Source: Nanobdellota archaeon (GTDB taxonomy: Archaea; Nanobdellota; Nanobdellia; Pacearchaeales; GW2011-AR1). Taken from it: 64,000 nucleotides of DNA. Made by a program: the position numbers and the translations under genes. Of this stretch, positions 53,970-61,921 are shown piece by piece (within the stretch, counting starts at the first letter, position 1; every line of letters starts with the position of its first letter). The stretch is taken from the NCBI GenBank assembly GCA_024654505.1, contig JANLHN010000003.1, positions 293,037 to 357,036 on the forward strand, written 5' to 3'. A model generated the notes under the pieces. That model searched no databases, was not told where the DNA came from, and worked only from the letters and a program-made list of their open reading frames with translations.

Positions 53970-54788
53970 TTATCTTCTAATATGGACAAAGATTTTGCAA
54001 GCATTGCAAATTGTGCTTCTTGATGGTTCTTTGCAAACGGTGCATTCCATTATCTTTTTTTGATTATCCCTTCGAAGGCTAGGGACTCTCTTTTGAAAAT
54101 TAGTTACAATATCTTTCTTTTCTTTTTCTGAGATACTATCCATCCAATCCCTTGTTTCAACCCTGTATGTTCCAAATGCACAAGGGCATTTATCAAAAAG
54201 GATTTTGAACTTTTTATTCTTAGCATATTTTAATATTTCTGATTCTGGTGTGAAGAAAAAAGGTTTTACTCTTTGGGCGAAGCCTTTAACTTCTTTTCCT
54301 CCCGTCGCTGGTGAAGAATTAACTCCCAAAAGAACATTTCCTTTTAAAAAATTCATTAAAACATTCTGAGCTTCGTCATCTAGGTTGTGTCCTGTTACTA
54401 ATTTATCTGCCCCAAGTTTTTTTGCCCATTTATTTAGGACCCATCTCTTAGTAATACCACAGACAGTACATCCTGTGAGGTTTTTTTGTTTCTTCAAAAC
54501 AGATTTAATAAAACAAATCCCTTGACCTAACTCTTTTTTCAAATCAACTATTGTTAATGGAACTCCCAGCCCCTTACAGAATTGTTTCATGTTCTCATTA
54601 TGGATTTTTGACCAATTTCCGAGGTACAAATCAATCATTAATCCTTGAACTTTATATCCTAGTTTGTGGAGTATATATAAGATTGATGTAGAATCTTTTC
54701 CTCCAGAGAGCGCTACAACCACATTGTCTGTTTTTTTAATTAAATTATATTTTTGGATTGTTTCCTTAACTTGCTTCTCGATATCCAT
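53970..54788 (-). CDS. tRNA 2-thiolation PP-loop ATPase (TtuA/NcsA family)
   Basis: 272 residues. The PP-loop VVALSGGKDSTS activates the tRNA uridine; GCTVCG and later Cys (KCPC) form the iron-sulfur site; HNLDDEAQN is characteristic. The C-terminus has a small zinc site (CTVC...CNAC). TtuA and NcsA/Ncs6 2-thiolate U54 or U34 of tRNA. Which position is modified cannot be read from sequence. Confidence 0.85.
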   Translation of the reverse strand: MDIEKQVKETIQKYNLIKKTDNVVVALSGGKDSTSILYILHKLGYKVQGLMIDLYLGNWSKIHNENMKQFCKGLGVPLTIVDLKKELGQGICFIKSVLKKQKNLTGCTVCGITKRWVLNKWAKKLGADKLVTGHNLDDEAQNVLMNFLKGNVLLGVNSSPATGGKEVKGFAQRVKPFFFTPESEILKYAKNKKFKILFDKCPCAFGTYRVETRDWMDSISEKEKKDIVTNFQKRVPSLRRDNQKKIMECTVCKEPSRSTICNACKIFVHIRR

Positions 54789-54900
54789 AATATTTTTATG
54801 GAATTTGAGTTTTTAAGCATAAGGTTAACACTCTTTCGCAAACATTTATAAATAATAATTTTCATAGCCTCTTATGGTTGATAAAAAAAGGAGTGATTCC

Positions 54901-55863
54901 ATGAAAAATCCTTGGTTCATTTCAACAATTATTTTAGGAGTTTTGGTTATTGTGATAATCGCTATGGGTGGGTTTAGTAGTTCTGGTATTGGTGAAAATG
55001 CTGCAGGTCAGAAAGTTTTAGATTTTGCAATCAGACAGGGAGCTAGTGCCTCTTTAGTTTCGGTTAGTGATAATGGGGCACTTTATGAAGTTGTACTCTC
55101 AATTGAAGGGGAAAATGTTCCAGTTTATGTTACAAAAGATGGAAATAATTTAATTCCTAGTTTAATTCCTTTAAGTGATGATGGTTCTGGAGGGGCAACA
55201 GAGAATGCTCAAAGACCTTCTCCTTCATCTAATGCTCCAAAATCTGACAAGCCTGTGGTTGAGCTTTTTGTAATGTCTCACTGCCCATATGGAACTCAGA
55301 CTGAAAAGGGAATTCTACCTGTAGCTTCTCTCCTAGGTGATAAAATTGATTTTAAGGTTAAGTTTGTTTATTATGCAATGCATGGAGAGGTTGAAGTTTA
55401 TGAACAACTTAACCAATATTGTATCCAAGAAGAACAGAATAATAAATATCTTAATTATTTAACTTGCTTTTTAGAAGATGGGAATAGCGAAAGATGTTTG
55501 GGTGCTGTGGGGATTAATAGGGCTGCTTTAAGTTCATGTACTGCAGCGGCAGATACTAAGTTTGATGTCACAAAGAATTTTGAGGATAAATCTTCTTACT
55601 TAAGTGGAAGGTACGTACTATTTGATATTTTCAAAGCAGATAATGAGAAATATGATGTTGGAGGAAGTCCAACATTGATAATTAATGGTGCTGAGTCCCA
55701 ATCTGGCAGAGATTCTGCTTCTCTCCTTGGAACTATCTGTGCGGCATTTAATGATGCTCCAGAAGAATGTAACACACAATTCCAAGCTGGTTCACCATCG
55801 CCTGGATTTGGATATGGAACTTCTGAGACGGCAAATAATGCTGCGGCTAATTGTGGGTATTAA
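54901..55863 (+). CDS. Anchored DsbA/thioredoxin-fold protein
   Basis: About 320 residues. A membrane anchor (STIILGVLVIVIIAMGG) is followed by a Ser/Pro linker and a DsbA-like domain with SHCPYGTQTEKG (CPYG active site) and GGSPTLIING (cis-Pro loop), plus three further Cys pairs. It probably catalyses disulfide exchange outside the cell. An ATG at 54874 is in frame, but GGAGTGAT just before 54901 supports the later start. Confidence 0.8.
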   Translation: MKNPWFISTIILGVLVIVIIAMGGFSSSGIGENAAGQKVLDFAIRQGASASLVSVSDNGALYEVVLSIEGENVPVYVTKDGNNLIPSLIPLSDDGSGGATENAQRPSPSSNAPKSDKPVVELFVMSHCPYGTQTEKGILPVASLLGDKIDFKVKFVYYAMHGEVEVYEQLNQYCIQEEQNNKYLNYLTCFLEDGNSERCLGAVGINRAALSSCTAAADTKFDVTKNFEDKSSYLSGRYVLFDIFKADNEKYDVGGSPTLIINGAESQSGRDSASLLGTICAAFNDAPEECNTQFQAGSPSPGFGYGTSETANNAAANCGY

Positions 55864-55909
55864 TTTTTTTAGATAGGTTTTTATAATGGTTTTTCTTTAT
55901 GTATACCTG

Positions 55910-56401
55910 ATGGGTGACTGTCAGGAATCAAAACGACCTTCTTGGAGGGAGTTTGTTTCTTCTTCTATTCTTGAAATGAAACTTGATAGTGGAAAGGTTT
56001 TATTTGATGTTGAAAAAGGCTGTTGGGATGTTTCTCCTGAAGTCTTAGATTTTTATTGTAGAAACTTGTACAGGCTTATTGATGCTAAATTTAAGGAAAA
56101 TTATGAATCTAAAAGGTATTCTCTCGTTTCATGGGCAATATATGGCAAGGGACTATCATCTAAAAAAAATTTGGCTGCGAGCGTTGGTGGGGGGTTTCCA
56201 CTTTTAAGTCCTTTAACTCCTCTCCCTGTTGAGTGGGCTATTTGGGATTTAATGAAAGGTCATGAAGAATTAGTTGAGCCTGTTTATTTTAGACTTTTTA
56301 TTAAAGGTTATGGAGATAAGACTGGTGATCCAGATTATACTCCTTTTGTTGATGTTCCTCTAGAGGCAAGAAATTCTCTAGAGAAGTTAGTTTTAGTTTG
56401 A
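55910..56401 (+). CDS. Hypothetical protein
   Basis: 163 residues from the ATG at 55910, which lies about 25-30 bases after a TATA-like TTTTTATAAT; an earlier in-frame ATG at 55886 is too close to it. The protein is alpha/beta with conserved-looking Trp and Tyr residues (SWAIYGKG, VEWAIWDL). No signal peptide and no known motif. Confidence 0.55.
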   Translation: MGDCQESKRPSWREFVSSSILEMKLDSGKVLFDVEKGCWDVSPEVLDFYCRNLYRLIDAKFKENYESKRYSLVSWAIYGKGLSSKKNLAASVGGGFPLLSPLTPLPVEWAIWDLMKGHEELVEPVYFRLFIKGYGDKTGDPDYTPFVDVPLEARNSLEKLVLV

Positions 56402-56407
56402 TTAGTC

Positions 56408-57610
56408 CTAAGAAATAATAGGTTTGTCTAAATAAGCAATTTCTTCTTCATTTAGCTTTAACATTTTACGTAAGTTATTTTCTTGTAAAATTATTTTTAA
56501 TAAGAGGAAGTCTTTCATCGCCGTCTTTGTTGAGATGTGTGTGTGCTTTGCATATTTAATGCAAATAGATTTCTTTTTTGCAGACCTTTGATTCTGTAGC
56601 CAAATCTTTAGTATTCGTGATGGCTTCCTATAGCTTGTCCATCCAGTTCTATTGTAATCTTTAACAGATGCGATTGCAGGTCCAAGTAAAAAATATTCGT
56701 AAACCATAAATCTCCAATGTCTCTGTCTTCTTATTCTTCCCCTAAAAACATCTGCCATAGAGAGGGCATTAAATGCTTTTGCCAATTCTGTCCCCTTGTA
56801 TTCTAATGGGATGTTTTCTTCTATCCAAAGAAAAATTTCATCTATAGGCATGTTGGTTTCATCAAATATTTTTAACATTTTTGTGTCTATTTGGGCATTT
56901 TTAAAGACATATTGGAGGGAAGTGAAAATTGATTGTTCTTTATTTCTTTCTCCGGCCTCTATTAGCAGTTCTGGAGAGTCCATTTTAGAGAGAAGTTGTA
57001 AGTCGTTTAATGCAGCCCTGATATCTCCTCGCGATTTTATTGCTATAGAGGTTATAATCTCTCCAGACACTGCATGATTTTCCTTTTCACAAACCTGGTT
57101 AAGTATATCTTTAATGACTTTGTATTCTACTTCTTTTAAGGAGATTATTTCTGCTTTTTTTCTAAGGAGGTTAAATTTCTTTTGCCATATATCGTTCGCA
57201 GTAATAATCACTGGGAAAGAAGACCTTTCCAAGATAAATAATAATTCTCCTATCCCTCCCCGATCTTTTATTGTAGAGATTCCATCTACCTCATCTACAA
57301 GGATTATCTTACTTTTTTTAAATAAACTTCTTTGTTGTGTTGCTGGTCCGATGATTTGGGAAATTTTATCTTTGTTTCTTAAATCACTTGCATTTAACTC
57401 TAGAATTTCTGAATCATTTTCGTAAGCTATTGCGTAGGCTAAACTTGTCTTCCCCGTTCCAGGAGGCCCATGTAGAATAACCGCCTTCTTCTGGGGGAAG
57501 GTTCTAAGAAACATTTTTACTTTATCAATTGCAAGTTCTTGCCCTTTGATGTCCTCTATTTTCTTCGCACGATACTTCTCACACCAAGGAATGTTATTAA
57601 TGTCTATCAT
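56408..57610 (-). CDS. rfcL: Replication factor C large subunit
   Basis: 400 residues. AAA+ motifs GPPGTGKTS, LVDEVDG and sensor I region IITANDIWQ are present; the C-terminal collar domain is shorter than in many RFC-L (about 480). RFC-L partners four RFC-S to load the PCNA clamp. A terminal PIP box is not evident. Separated from rfcS by one small gene. Confidence 0.9.
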   Translation of the reverse strand: MIDINNIPWCEKYRAKKIEDIKGQELAIDKVKMFLRTFPQKKAVILHGPPGTGKTSLAYAIAYENDSEILELNASDLRNKDKISQIIGPATQQRSLFKKSKIILVDEVDGISTIKDRGGIGELLFILERSSFPVIITANDIWQKKFNLLRKKAEIISLKEVEYKVIKDILNQVCEKENHAVSGEIITSIAIKSRGDIRAALNDLQLLSKMDSPELLIEAGERNKEQSIFTSLQYVFKNAQIDTKMLKIFDETNMPIDEIFLWIEENIPLEYKGTELAKAFNALSMADVFRGRIRRQRHWRFMVYEYFLLGPAIASVKDYNRTGWTSYRKPSRILKIWLQNQRSAKKKSICIKYAKHTHISTKTAMKDFLLLKIILQENNLRKMLKLNEEEIAYLDKPIIS

Positions 57611-57611
57611 T

Positions 57612-57989
57612 TTATAATTCCCTCCTAAACTTCTCTAAATCATCTTCAAATTCGACTTTCTCTTTTGAAATCTCTAAAATTTGTTTTGATTTTATTATCT
57701 TAAAGTACCTCACAGGTTTTCCTTCTTTTTTTGCTAAACGTATCTCTTCTAAAACTCCATCGGCTATTGGTCCAAATACCCATATCTCGTCGGCTTTCCT
57801 CACAATATTATTATTTGCATTTCTTATAGTGTCCCTATCCACGGTGTCTAACATAAAATATTCAAAAATCATAAATGGATTAAGAGGGACACAATTTCTT
57901 TCTAAAAGAAACTTGGAAATATGTTGCCTGAAATAAAAAAAATGTTTTGAATGTGCTGGATAAACCAATTTCATAGGTTTGAATTCCAT
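57612..57989 (-). CDS. Nucleoside 2-deoxyribosyltransferase-fold protein
   Basis: 125 residues with the flavodoxin-like fold of nucleoside 2-deoxyribosyltransferase relatives: MKLVYPAHS at the first strand, NPFMIFEYF, and VRKADEIWVFGP...GVLEEIRLAKKEGKPV. It might act on nucleotides or nucleotide signals. It is sandwiched between rfcL and rfcS (overlapping rfcS by one base), suggesting a link to replication. Confidence 0.6.
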   Translation of the reverse strand: MEFKPMKLVYPAHSKHFFYFRQHISKFLLERNCVPLNPFMIFEYFMLDTVDRDTIRNANNNIVRKADEIWVFGPIADGVLEEIRLAKKEGKPVRYFKIIKSKQILEISKEKVEFEDDLEKFRREL

Positions 57990-58963
57990 TACTCACCTCC
58001 TTGGCCTGCCAAGATAAAACTCGCAAGTAAGGCCTCTAATTGAATAAACTCATCGCTACCCTCCACTAACCTAAATTCAGCTTCCCCTGTTTTTTCGGTT
58101 AACCTTACTTTTAATTTGTTATCAATTGGTAAATTCCAAACTTCTTTTTGGATTGCTTTTATGACATCTTGTCCAGAAATGGATTCTTTTAACATTATAT
58201 CTAAAAGTTTTTCTCGTGCATTAATAAAATCGCCAGATAATGCATAATCTAAAACTATTTTTATGTCGGAAGGTTTTGCTTTTGAAACAATTGTGTTAAC
58301 TAGGTCTGGAGTTATGTTGGGGGATATTGAAGCAGTTGCCTGTAACAAATTAATAACTCTTCGACAATCTCCCTCGCTAGATTCATACAAAACATCAAAA
58401 GCATCAGGAGTAATGCTTAGTCCCTCATTCTTGGAAATAATATCTATCCTTTTCTTAATATCTTTCTTTTCTAAAAGTTGGAATCTAAATACTACTGCTC
58501 TGGACTGAATGGGGTCTAAAATTTTAGAAGAATAATTACAGGAAAGAATAAACCTACAAGTAGAGGTATAATTCTCCATAGTTCTTCTTAGGGCCTGTTG
58601 GGCTTCTCTTGTTAAAGCATCTGCTTCATCTAAAAAAATGATTTTAAAGGGGACATCTCCAATTGCTTTCGTTCTTGCAAAATCTTTAACTTTTTGTCTA
58701 ACAACATCAATTCCTCGTTCATCAGAGGCATTTAGCTCCAAATAATTTTCTCTCCAGGATTCTCCGAATAATTCCTTGACAATTATTAAAGCAATTGTAG
58801 ATTTTCCTGTTCCAGCTGGGCCAGCCAATAATAAGTGGGGAATGTTCATAGAGTTAGTTAATGCTTTTACCCTCTTGATTATCTCTTCTTGACCTACCAT
58901 ATCTTCAAATTTCTTTGGTCGATATTTTTCTGTCCATACGTCATGATTATAACTTTCGGCCAT
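57989..58963 (-). CDS. rfcS: Replication factor C small subunit
   Basis: 324 residues. GPAGTGKST, FLDEADAL and sensor region ILSCNYSSK are clear; the usual SRC motif appears as QSRAVVFRF, with Cys replaced by Ala. Four copies assemble with RFC-L to load PCNA. It is led by a TATA box (TTTATAAAC) next to a perfect 24-bp palindrome. Confidence 0.94.
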   Translation of the reverse strand: MAESYNHDVWTEKYRPKKFEDMVGQEEIIKRVKALTNSMNIPHLLLAGPAGTGKSTIALIIVKELFGESWRENYLELNASDERGIDVVRQKVKDFARTKAIGDVPFKIIFLDEADALTREAQQALRRTMENYTSTCRFILSCNYSSKILDPIQSRAVVFRFQLLEKKDIKKRIDIISKNEGLSITPDAFDVLYESSEGDCRRVINLLQATASISPNITPDLVNTIVSKAKPSDIKIVLDYALSGDFINAREKLLDIMLKESISGQDVIKAIQKEVWNLPIDNKLKVRLTEKTGEAEFRLVEGSDEFIQLEALLASFILAGQGGE

Positions 58964-58993
58964 ATGTTGAGTAGATAACTTCCGTTTATAAAC

Positions 58994-59017
58994 AATGTTG
59001 TAGTTAACTACAACATT
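58994..59017. promoter_or_regulatory. Perfect 24-bp palindrome upstream of rfcS
   Basis: Half-site AATGTTGTAGTT followed directly by its exact reverse complement. It overlaps the upstream edge of the rfcS TATA box and lies after the L41e gene in the minus direction, so it may be an operator for rfcS or a terminator for L41e. Confidence 0.55.
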
Positions 59018-59080
59018 AATAAAAGTACGTTCTCGCTTCGCTCACTTTCGCACTTTAGGATTATTGTACTGATTTTAGAA

Positions 59081-59191
59081 TTACTTATTTCTCTTCAGTT
59101 TTCTCTTTCGCTTCTCTTTCTTAAGCCTTTTACGTTGCCACTTCCAACGCATTTGGCCTTTCTTCTTCCATCTTCTAGAACTTCGCTTCAT
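59081..59191 (-). CDS. Ribosomal protein L41e
   Basis: 36 residues starting MKRSSRRWKKKG and continuing MRWKWQRKRLKKEKRKRKLK, a single very basic helix matching eL41, the smallest ribosomal protein. A TATA box (CTTTATAAA, 59217-59225) 25-30 bases upstream fits the ATG at 59191; the frame also reads back into repeat DNA, but that extension precedes the promoter. eL41 sits at the subunit interface as a bridge. Confidence 0.8.
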   Translation of the reverse strand: MKRSSRRWKKKGQMRWKWQRKRLKKEKRKRKLKRNK

Positions 59192-59243
59192 AGTGTAGTT
59201 ACTGACAAAATTTGATTTATAAAGTTTTAGATAGCTCTTTTTA

Positions 59244-59597
59244 TAGCCCTGCCAGTGCTCGCAATTTGCATTTGCAGGATTTTTATCATTTTGTGCAAAA
59301 GCGAATTGTTCGTCGAACCTCCAGGTTCTCATCCTGATAGCCCCGCCGGCTCACGTTCAGGTCTGCGATTATCTGTTTTATTTGTCCTTGCTCGCGATTT
59401 GCATTTGCTCAAGATAATGGGATTAAATCCGCAAAAGCGAATCGTTCGACCTAAACGTTCGGGATTCGATTTCGAATTCTGGAAATAGCCCCGCCAGTGC
59501 TCGCAATTTGCATCTCGCAATCAGAGGTCTACTTATTGGATTTCTATTAGATTGCTCAAAGCGAATTGTTCGTCGAACCTCCAGGTTCTCATCCTGA
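59244..59597 (-). repeat. Array of three tRNA-Gln 3'-end copies with inverted-repeat inserts
   Basis: Copies of the tRNA-Gln 3' end (AGCCCCGCC on the plus strand) recur at 59487, 59339 and 59244, at intervals of 112, 148 and 95 bp. Each is followed on the plus strand by GCTCGCAATTTGCAT (variants in the middle unit), 20-35 AT-rich bases and AAAGCGAATTGTTCG, an imperfect inverted repeat. The first and third also share the hairpin GAACCTCCAGGTTC. The array fills the gap between L41e and tRNA-Gln; the frames seen inside it are repeats, not genes. Confidence 0.75.
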
Positions 59598-59670
59598 TAG
59601 CCCCGCCAGGATTCGAACCTGGGTCGCAGCCTCCAGAGGGCCGCATCCTTGACCACTAGACTACGGGGCT
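59598..59670 (-). tRNA. tRNA-Gln (CTG anticodon)
   Basis: 73 bases. Acceptor AGCCCCG pairs with CGGGGCT (A1-U72, common in archaeal tRNA-Gln), discriminator A; anticodon stem CGGCC/GGCTG with loop CTCTGGA; T arm CCAGG-TTCGAAT-CCTGG. No intron. Confidence 0.9.
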
Positions 59671-59730
59671 AGTGTTTTTGCCACGTTGTCTTCTTGGAAC
59701 AGCTATGCTGTTACCTTAGACTACGGGGCT
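59671..59730 (-). repeat. tRNA-Gln 5'-end copy
   Basis: AGCCCCGTAGTCTA, the first 14 bases of tRNA-Gln, recurs 60 bp upstream (ending at 59730). The spacer contains the hairpin AACAGC-ATA-GCTGTT. It matches the pattern before tRNA-Thr and tRNA-Lys. Confidence 0.7.
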
Positions 59731-59797
59731 ATGCTGTATTTCTTCTAAAATCTCCCTCTTTAAAAAACTTTATAACACTCCTTTCCCTCTTATTTTT

Positions 59798-60304
59798 ATG
59801 AACATTAAGGCGACATTAATTTCGGAGAAGGTTAGTTCTAACTCTGTTGAGGCACGAAATCTTTTTGCTAGTCAGATGTTTGGAGAAGAGGTTGGAGAGA
59901 AGATTTTTTATTCTTTAGTTGAGGCTTTTTATTTAGTTGAAAAAGGTCAAATGGAGCTCCTTGATTTTAGAGATAAAAAGTTGTCTTCTTCTGAGATTTC
60001 AAGACGTTTTGAAAGTATTGATAAAAAGTTTAAAGTAAAATATATTGTCTTTAAGGATCTTCGAAAGAGAGGATATATTGTAAAGACTGCCTTAAAATTT
60101 GGAGCGGAGTTTAGGGTTTACGAAAAGAATTCAAAACATTCTAAATGGATTCTTTTCCCCGTATCGGAGAATAATCAAATGACTTGGCAGGATTTCTCGG
60201 CAAAAAATAGGGTTGCACATTCTACAAAGAAAAATCTCTTAATTGCAGTTGTTGATGAAGAATGTGACGTTTCTTATTATGAGGTCAAATGGACTCAACC
60301 ATAG
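59798..60304 (+). CDS. endA: tRNA-splicing endonuclease
   Basis: 168 residues of the short homotetrameric type. YIVFKDLRKRGYIVKTALKFG leads to FRVYE (catalytic Tyr), SKHSKW (His) and STKKNLL (Lys), the classic triad. It cuts bulge-helix-bulge introns of tRNA. No tRNA intron is visible in the four nearby tRNA genes. It is followed directly by three tandem 41-bp repeats that begin at its stop codon. Confidence 0.94.
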   Translation: MNIKATLISEKVSSNSVEARNLFASQMFGEEVGEKIFYSLVEAFYLVEKGQMELLDFRDKKLSSSEISRRFESIDKKFKVKYIVFKDLRKRGYIVKTALKFGAEFRVYEKNSKHSKWILFPVSENNQMTWQDFSAKNRVAHSTKKNLLIAVVDEECDVSYYEVKWTQP

Positions 60305-60423
60305 CATGCCCCAACCTAACCTTGAATGTATTGGTGAGGGTATAGCATGCCCCAACCTAACCTTGAATGTATCAGTGAGGGTATAGCATGCCCCAACCTA
60401 ACTTAGAATATATCTGTGAGGGT
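60301..60423 (+). repeat. Three 41-bp tandem repeats after endA
   Basis: Units start at 60301, 60342 and 60383, each ATAGCATGCCCCAACCTAAC plus 21 less conserved bases ending GTGAGGGT. The first supplies the endA stop codon. The third has more changes. They end at the TATA region of the next gene, so they may act as terminator or regulatory spacers. Confidence 0.85.
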
Positions 60424-60461
60424 ATAAAAATGTTTATAACTCTTCCTTTAATCTTATTTAG

Positions 60462-61355
60462 ATGATTAATATTATGGAAAAAAAGGAGGAGATGGTTTCT
60501 TTTATTAGGAGAAATGGTCCTTCTCTCCCTGTCCAAATTGCGAAGGCAGTTGGGATGGAGCCTGTTTTGGCTTCGGCGGTCCTCTCTGAAGTTTTAGGAG
60601 AAAAAAGAGTTAAAATGAGTAATCTCCGTGTAGGGTCTTCTTTTTTATATCTTCTTGAAGGACAGGAAGAAAGACTTGAAGAAAAAGTAGACTATCTAAA
60701 GTCTGTAGAGAAAGCAGCTTTTTTGAAGATAAAAAAGAACAAGGTTTTGAAAGATTCCCAAGAAGAGCCTGCTACAAGGGTTGCTCTTAGGAATATTCGA
60801 GATTTTGCAATTCCATTTAAGTTTAATGATGAAATCTTTTGGAGGTACGCATTTACTCCTCAGGAAGAAATAAGAGAAATGTTCTCACCAAAGAGGGTTG
60901 CAGAGGTGCCTGTGGTTAGGGTTGTAGAAAGACCTGTAGAGATAGAGGTTGTAGAAGAGCCTGTTGAGGAACGTAAATCCCCTTCACCAAAAACAGCTAG
61001 GGTGAAGAAACCAGTTGAAGATGTTTTTAGTAGTGGAAATGAAGAACCAAAACCCGAATTCTTTGGAGAGGTTATGAATTATCTCAAGAAAAAGGGGTTT
61101 GAATTTCTTGAAGAAATGCAAACTGAAAAGAAAGAAGTGGTGGGGAAGGTCCGTGTTTCTTCAGACCTTGGAAAAATTGATTTTCTTTTGATTGCCAAGA
61201 ATAAGAAATCTGTATCTAAAGATGAACTAACTGCCGCAATCCAGATGGCAACGTACAATAAGATGCCTTGTTTATTTGTCTTGAAGAAAAGCCCTAGCAA
61301 GGCTGTTATTAAGTTCGTTGAAGGGAATAATTTAATCAAAATTGGTGTTCTTTAG
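60462..61355 (+). CDS. Winged-helix plus PD-(D/E)xK nuclease-like protein
   Basis: 297 residues. The N-terminal ~70 resemble a winged helix (RRNGPSLPVQIAKAVGMEP). The middle is a Val/Pro/Glu/Lys-rich linker (about 145-190). The C-terminal ~105 look like a restriction-endonuclease-like fold: EVMNYLKKKGFEFLEE, then GKIDFLLIAKNK (D...hxK), and a helix and strand ending FVLKKSP. It may bind and cut or sense DNA or RNA. The assignment is from motif order only. Confidence 0.5.
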   Translation: MINIMEKKEEMVSFIRRNGPSLPVQIAKAVGMEPVLASAVLSEVLGEKRVKMSNLRVGSSFLYLLEGQEERLEEKVDYLKSVEKAAFLKIKKNKVLKDSQEEPATRVALRNIRDFAIPFKFNDEIFWRYAFTPQEEIREMFSPKRVAEVPVVRVVERPVEIEVVEEPVEERKSPSPKTARVKKPVEDVFSSGNEEPKPEFFGEVMNYLKKKGFEFLEEMQTEKKEVVGKVRVSSDLGKIDFLLIAKNKKSVSKDELTAAIQMATYNKMPCLFVLKKSPSKAVIKFVEGNNLIKIGVL

Positions 61356-61395
61356 GGACCATAATACTTTTAAACCCATGGCGGCATGATAAAAT

Positions 61396-61599
61396 ATGGG
61401 AAGGATAAAATCAACATTGATTAAGAGAACATCTAGAAAACTTATAGAGAACTCTACGGAATCTTTTGGAAAAACTTTTGAGCAAAACAAAAAATCTTTA
61501 GGAAGTATATTGCCTTCAAAGAAAGTGAGGAATAAGATTGCAGGTTATATCGCTCGAATAAAGAGAAATACTAAGACGATAATAAGCGACAACGAGTAA
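61396..61599 (+). CDS. 30S ribosomal protein S17e
   Basis: 67 residues beginning MGRIKSTLIKRTSRKLIE and containing KKVRNKIAGYIARI, matching archaeal eS17, a small-subunit protein absent from bacteria. It is followed by Alba with one base between them. Confidence 0.95.
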   Translation: MGRIKSTLIKRTSRKLIENSTESFGKTFEQNKKSLGSILPSKKVRNKIAGYIARIKRNTKTIISDNE

Positions 61600-61600
61600 A

Positions 61601-61921
61601 ATGGCAAAAGAAATGACGGAGACGGCTAGGGCGGCAAAGTCCGCAGAAAATTCTATATTTATTGGTGGTAAGCCTTTTATGAATTATGTTACTGGAGTGG
61701 TGATGCAGTTTAATATTAATAAAGCTAAAGAAGTTACAATTAAGTCTCGAGGAAAATTTATATCTAAGGCTGTCGATGTTGCAGAAGTGTCTCGAAGAAA
61801 ATTCTTAACAGATATAAAAGTTTCTGTGAAAAAGGTTAGTATAGGGAGTGAGGAGTTTGAGAACAAAGAAGGAAAGTTAGTTAATGTGTCGGTTTTAGAG
61901 ATTGTTTTGAGAAGGGATTAA
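61601..61921 (+). CDS. albA: DNA/RNA-binding protein Alba
   Basis: 106 residues. IFIGGKPFMNYVTGVVMQF and IKSRGKFISKAVDVAEV are Alba motifs; the first Lys is the position acetylated in Sulfolobus. Alba dimers coat DNA and bind RNA. Co-transcribed with S17e. A weak extra N-terminal segment (MAKEMTETARAAKSAEN) precedes the fold. Confidence 0.95.
   Translation: MAKEMTETARAAKSAENSIFIGGKPFMNYVTGVVMQFNINKAKEVTIKSRGKFISKAVDVAEVSRRKFLTDIKVSVKKVSIGSEEFENKEGKLVNVSVLEIVLRRD

Noticed and set aside
59244-59598. Open frames on both strands inside the tRNA-Gln element array
   Set aside because: They repeat with the element units, lack promoters of their own and encode no recognisable domain.
7394-59670. 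Introns or split halves in the tRNA genes
   Set aside because: All five tRNAs fold as complete cloverleaves without insertions; the partial copies lack partner halves that would complete a tRNA.
59244-60423. CRISPR array
   Set aside because: Repeat spacing is irregular (95-148 bp) or strictly tandem (41 bp) with no unique spacers, and no cas genes are present.
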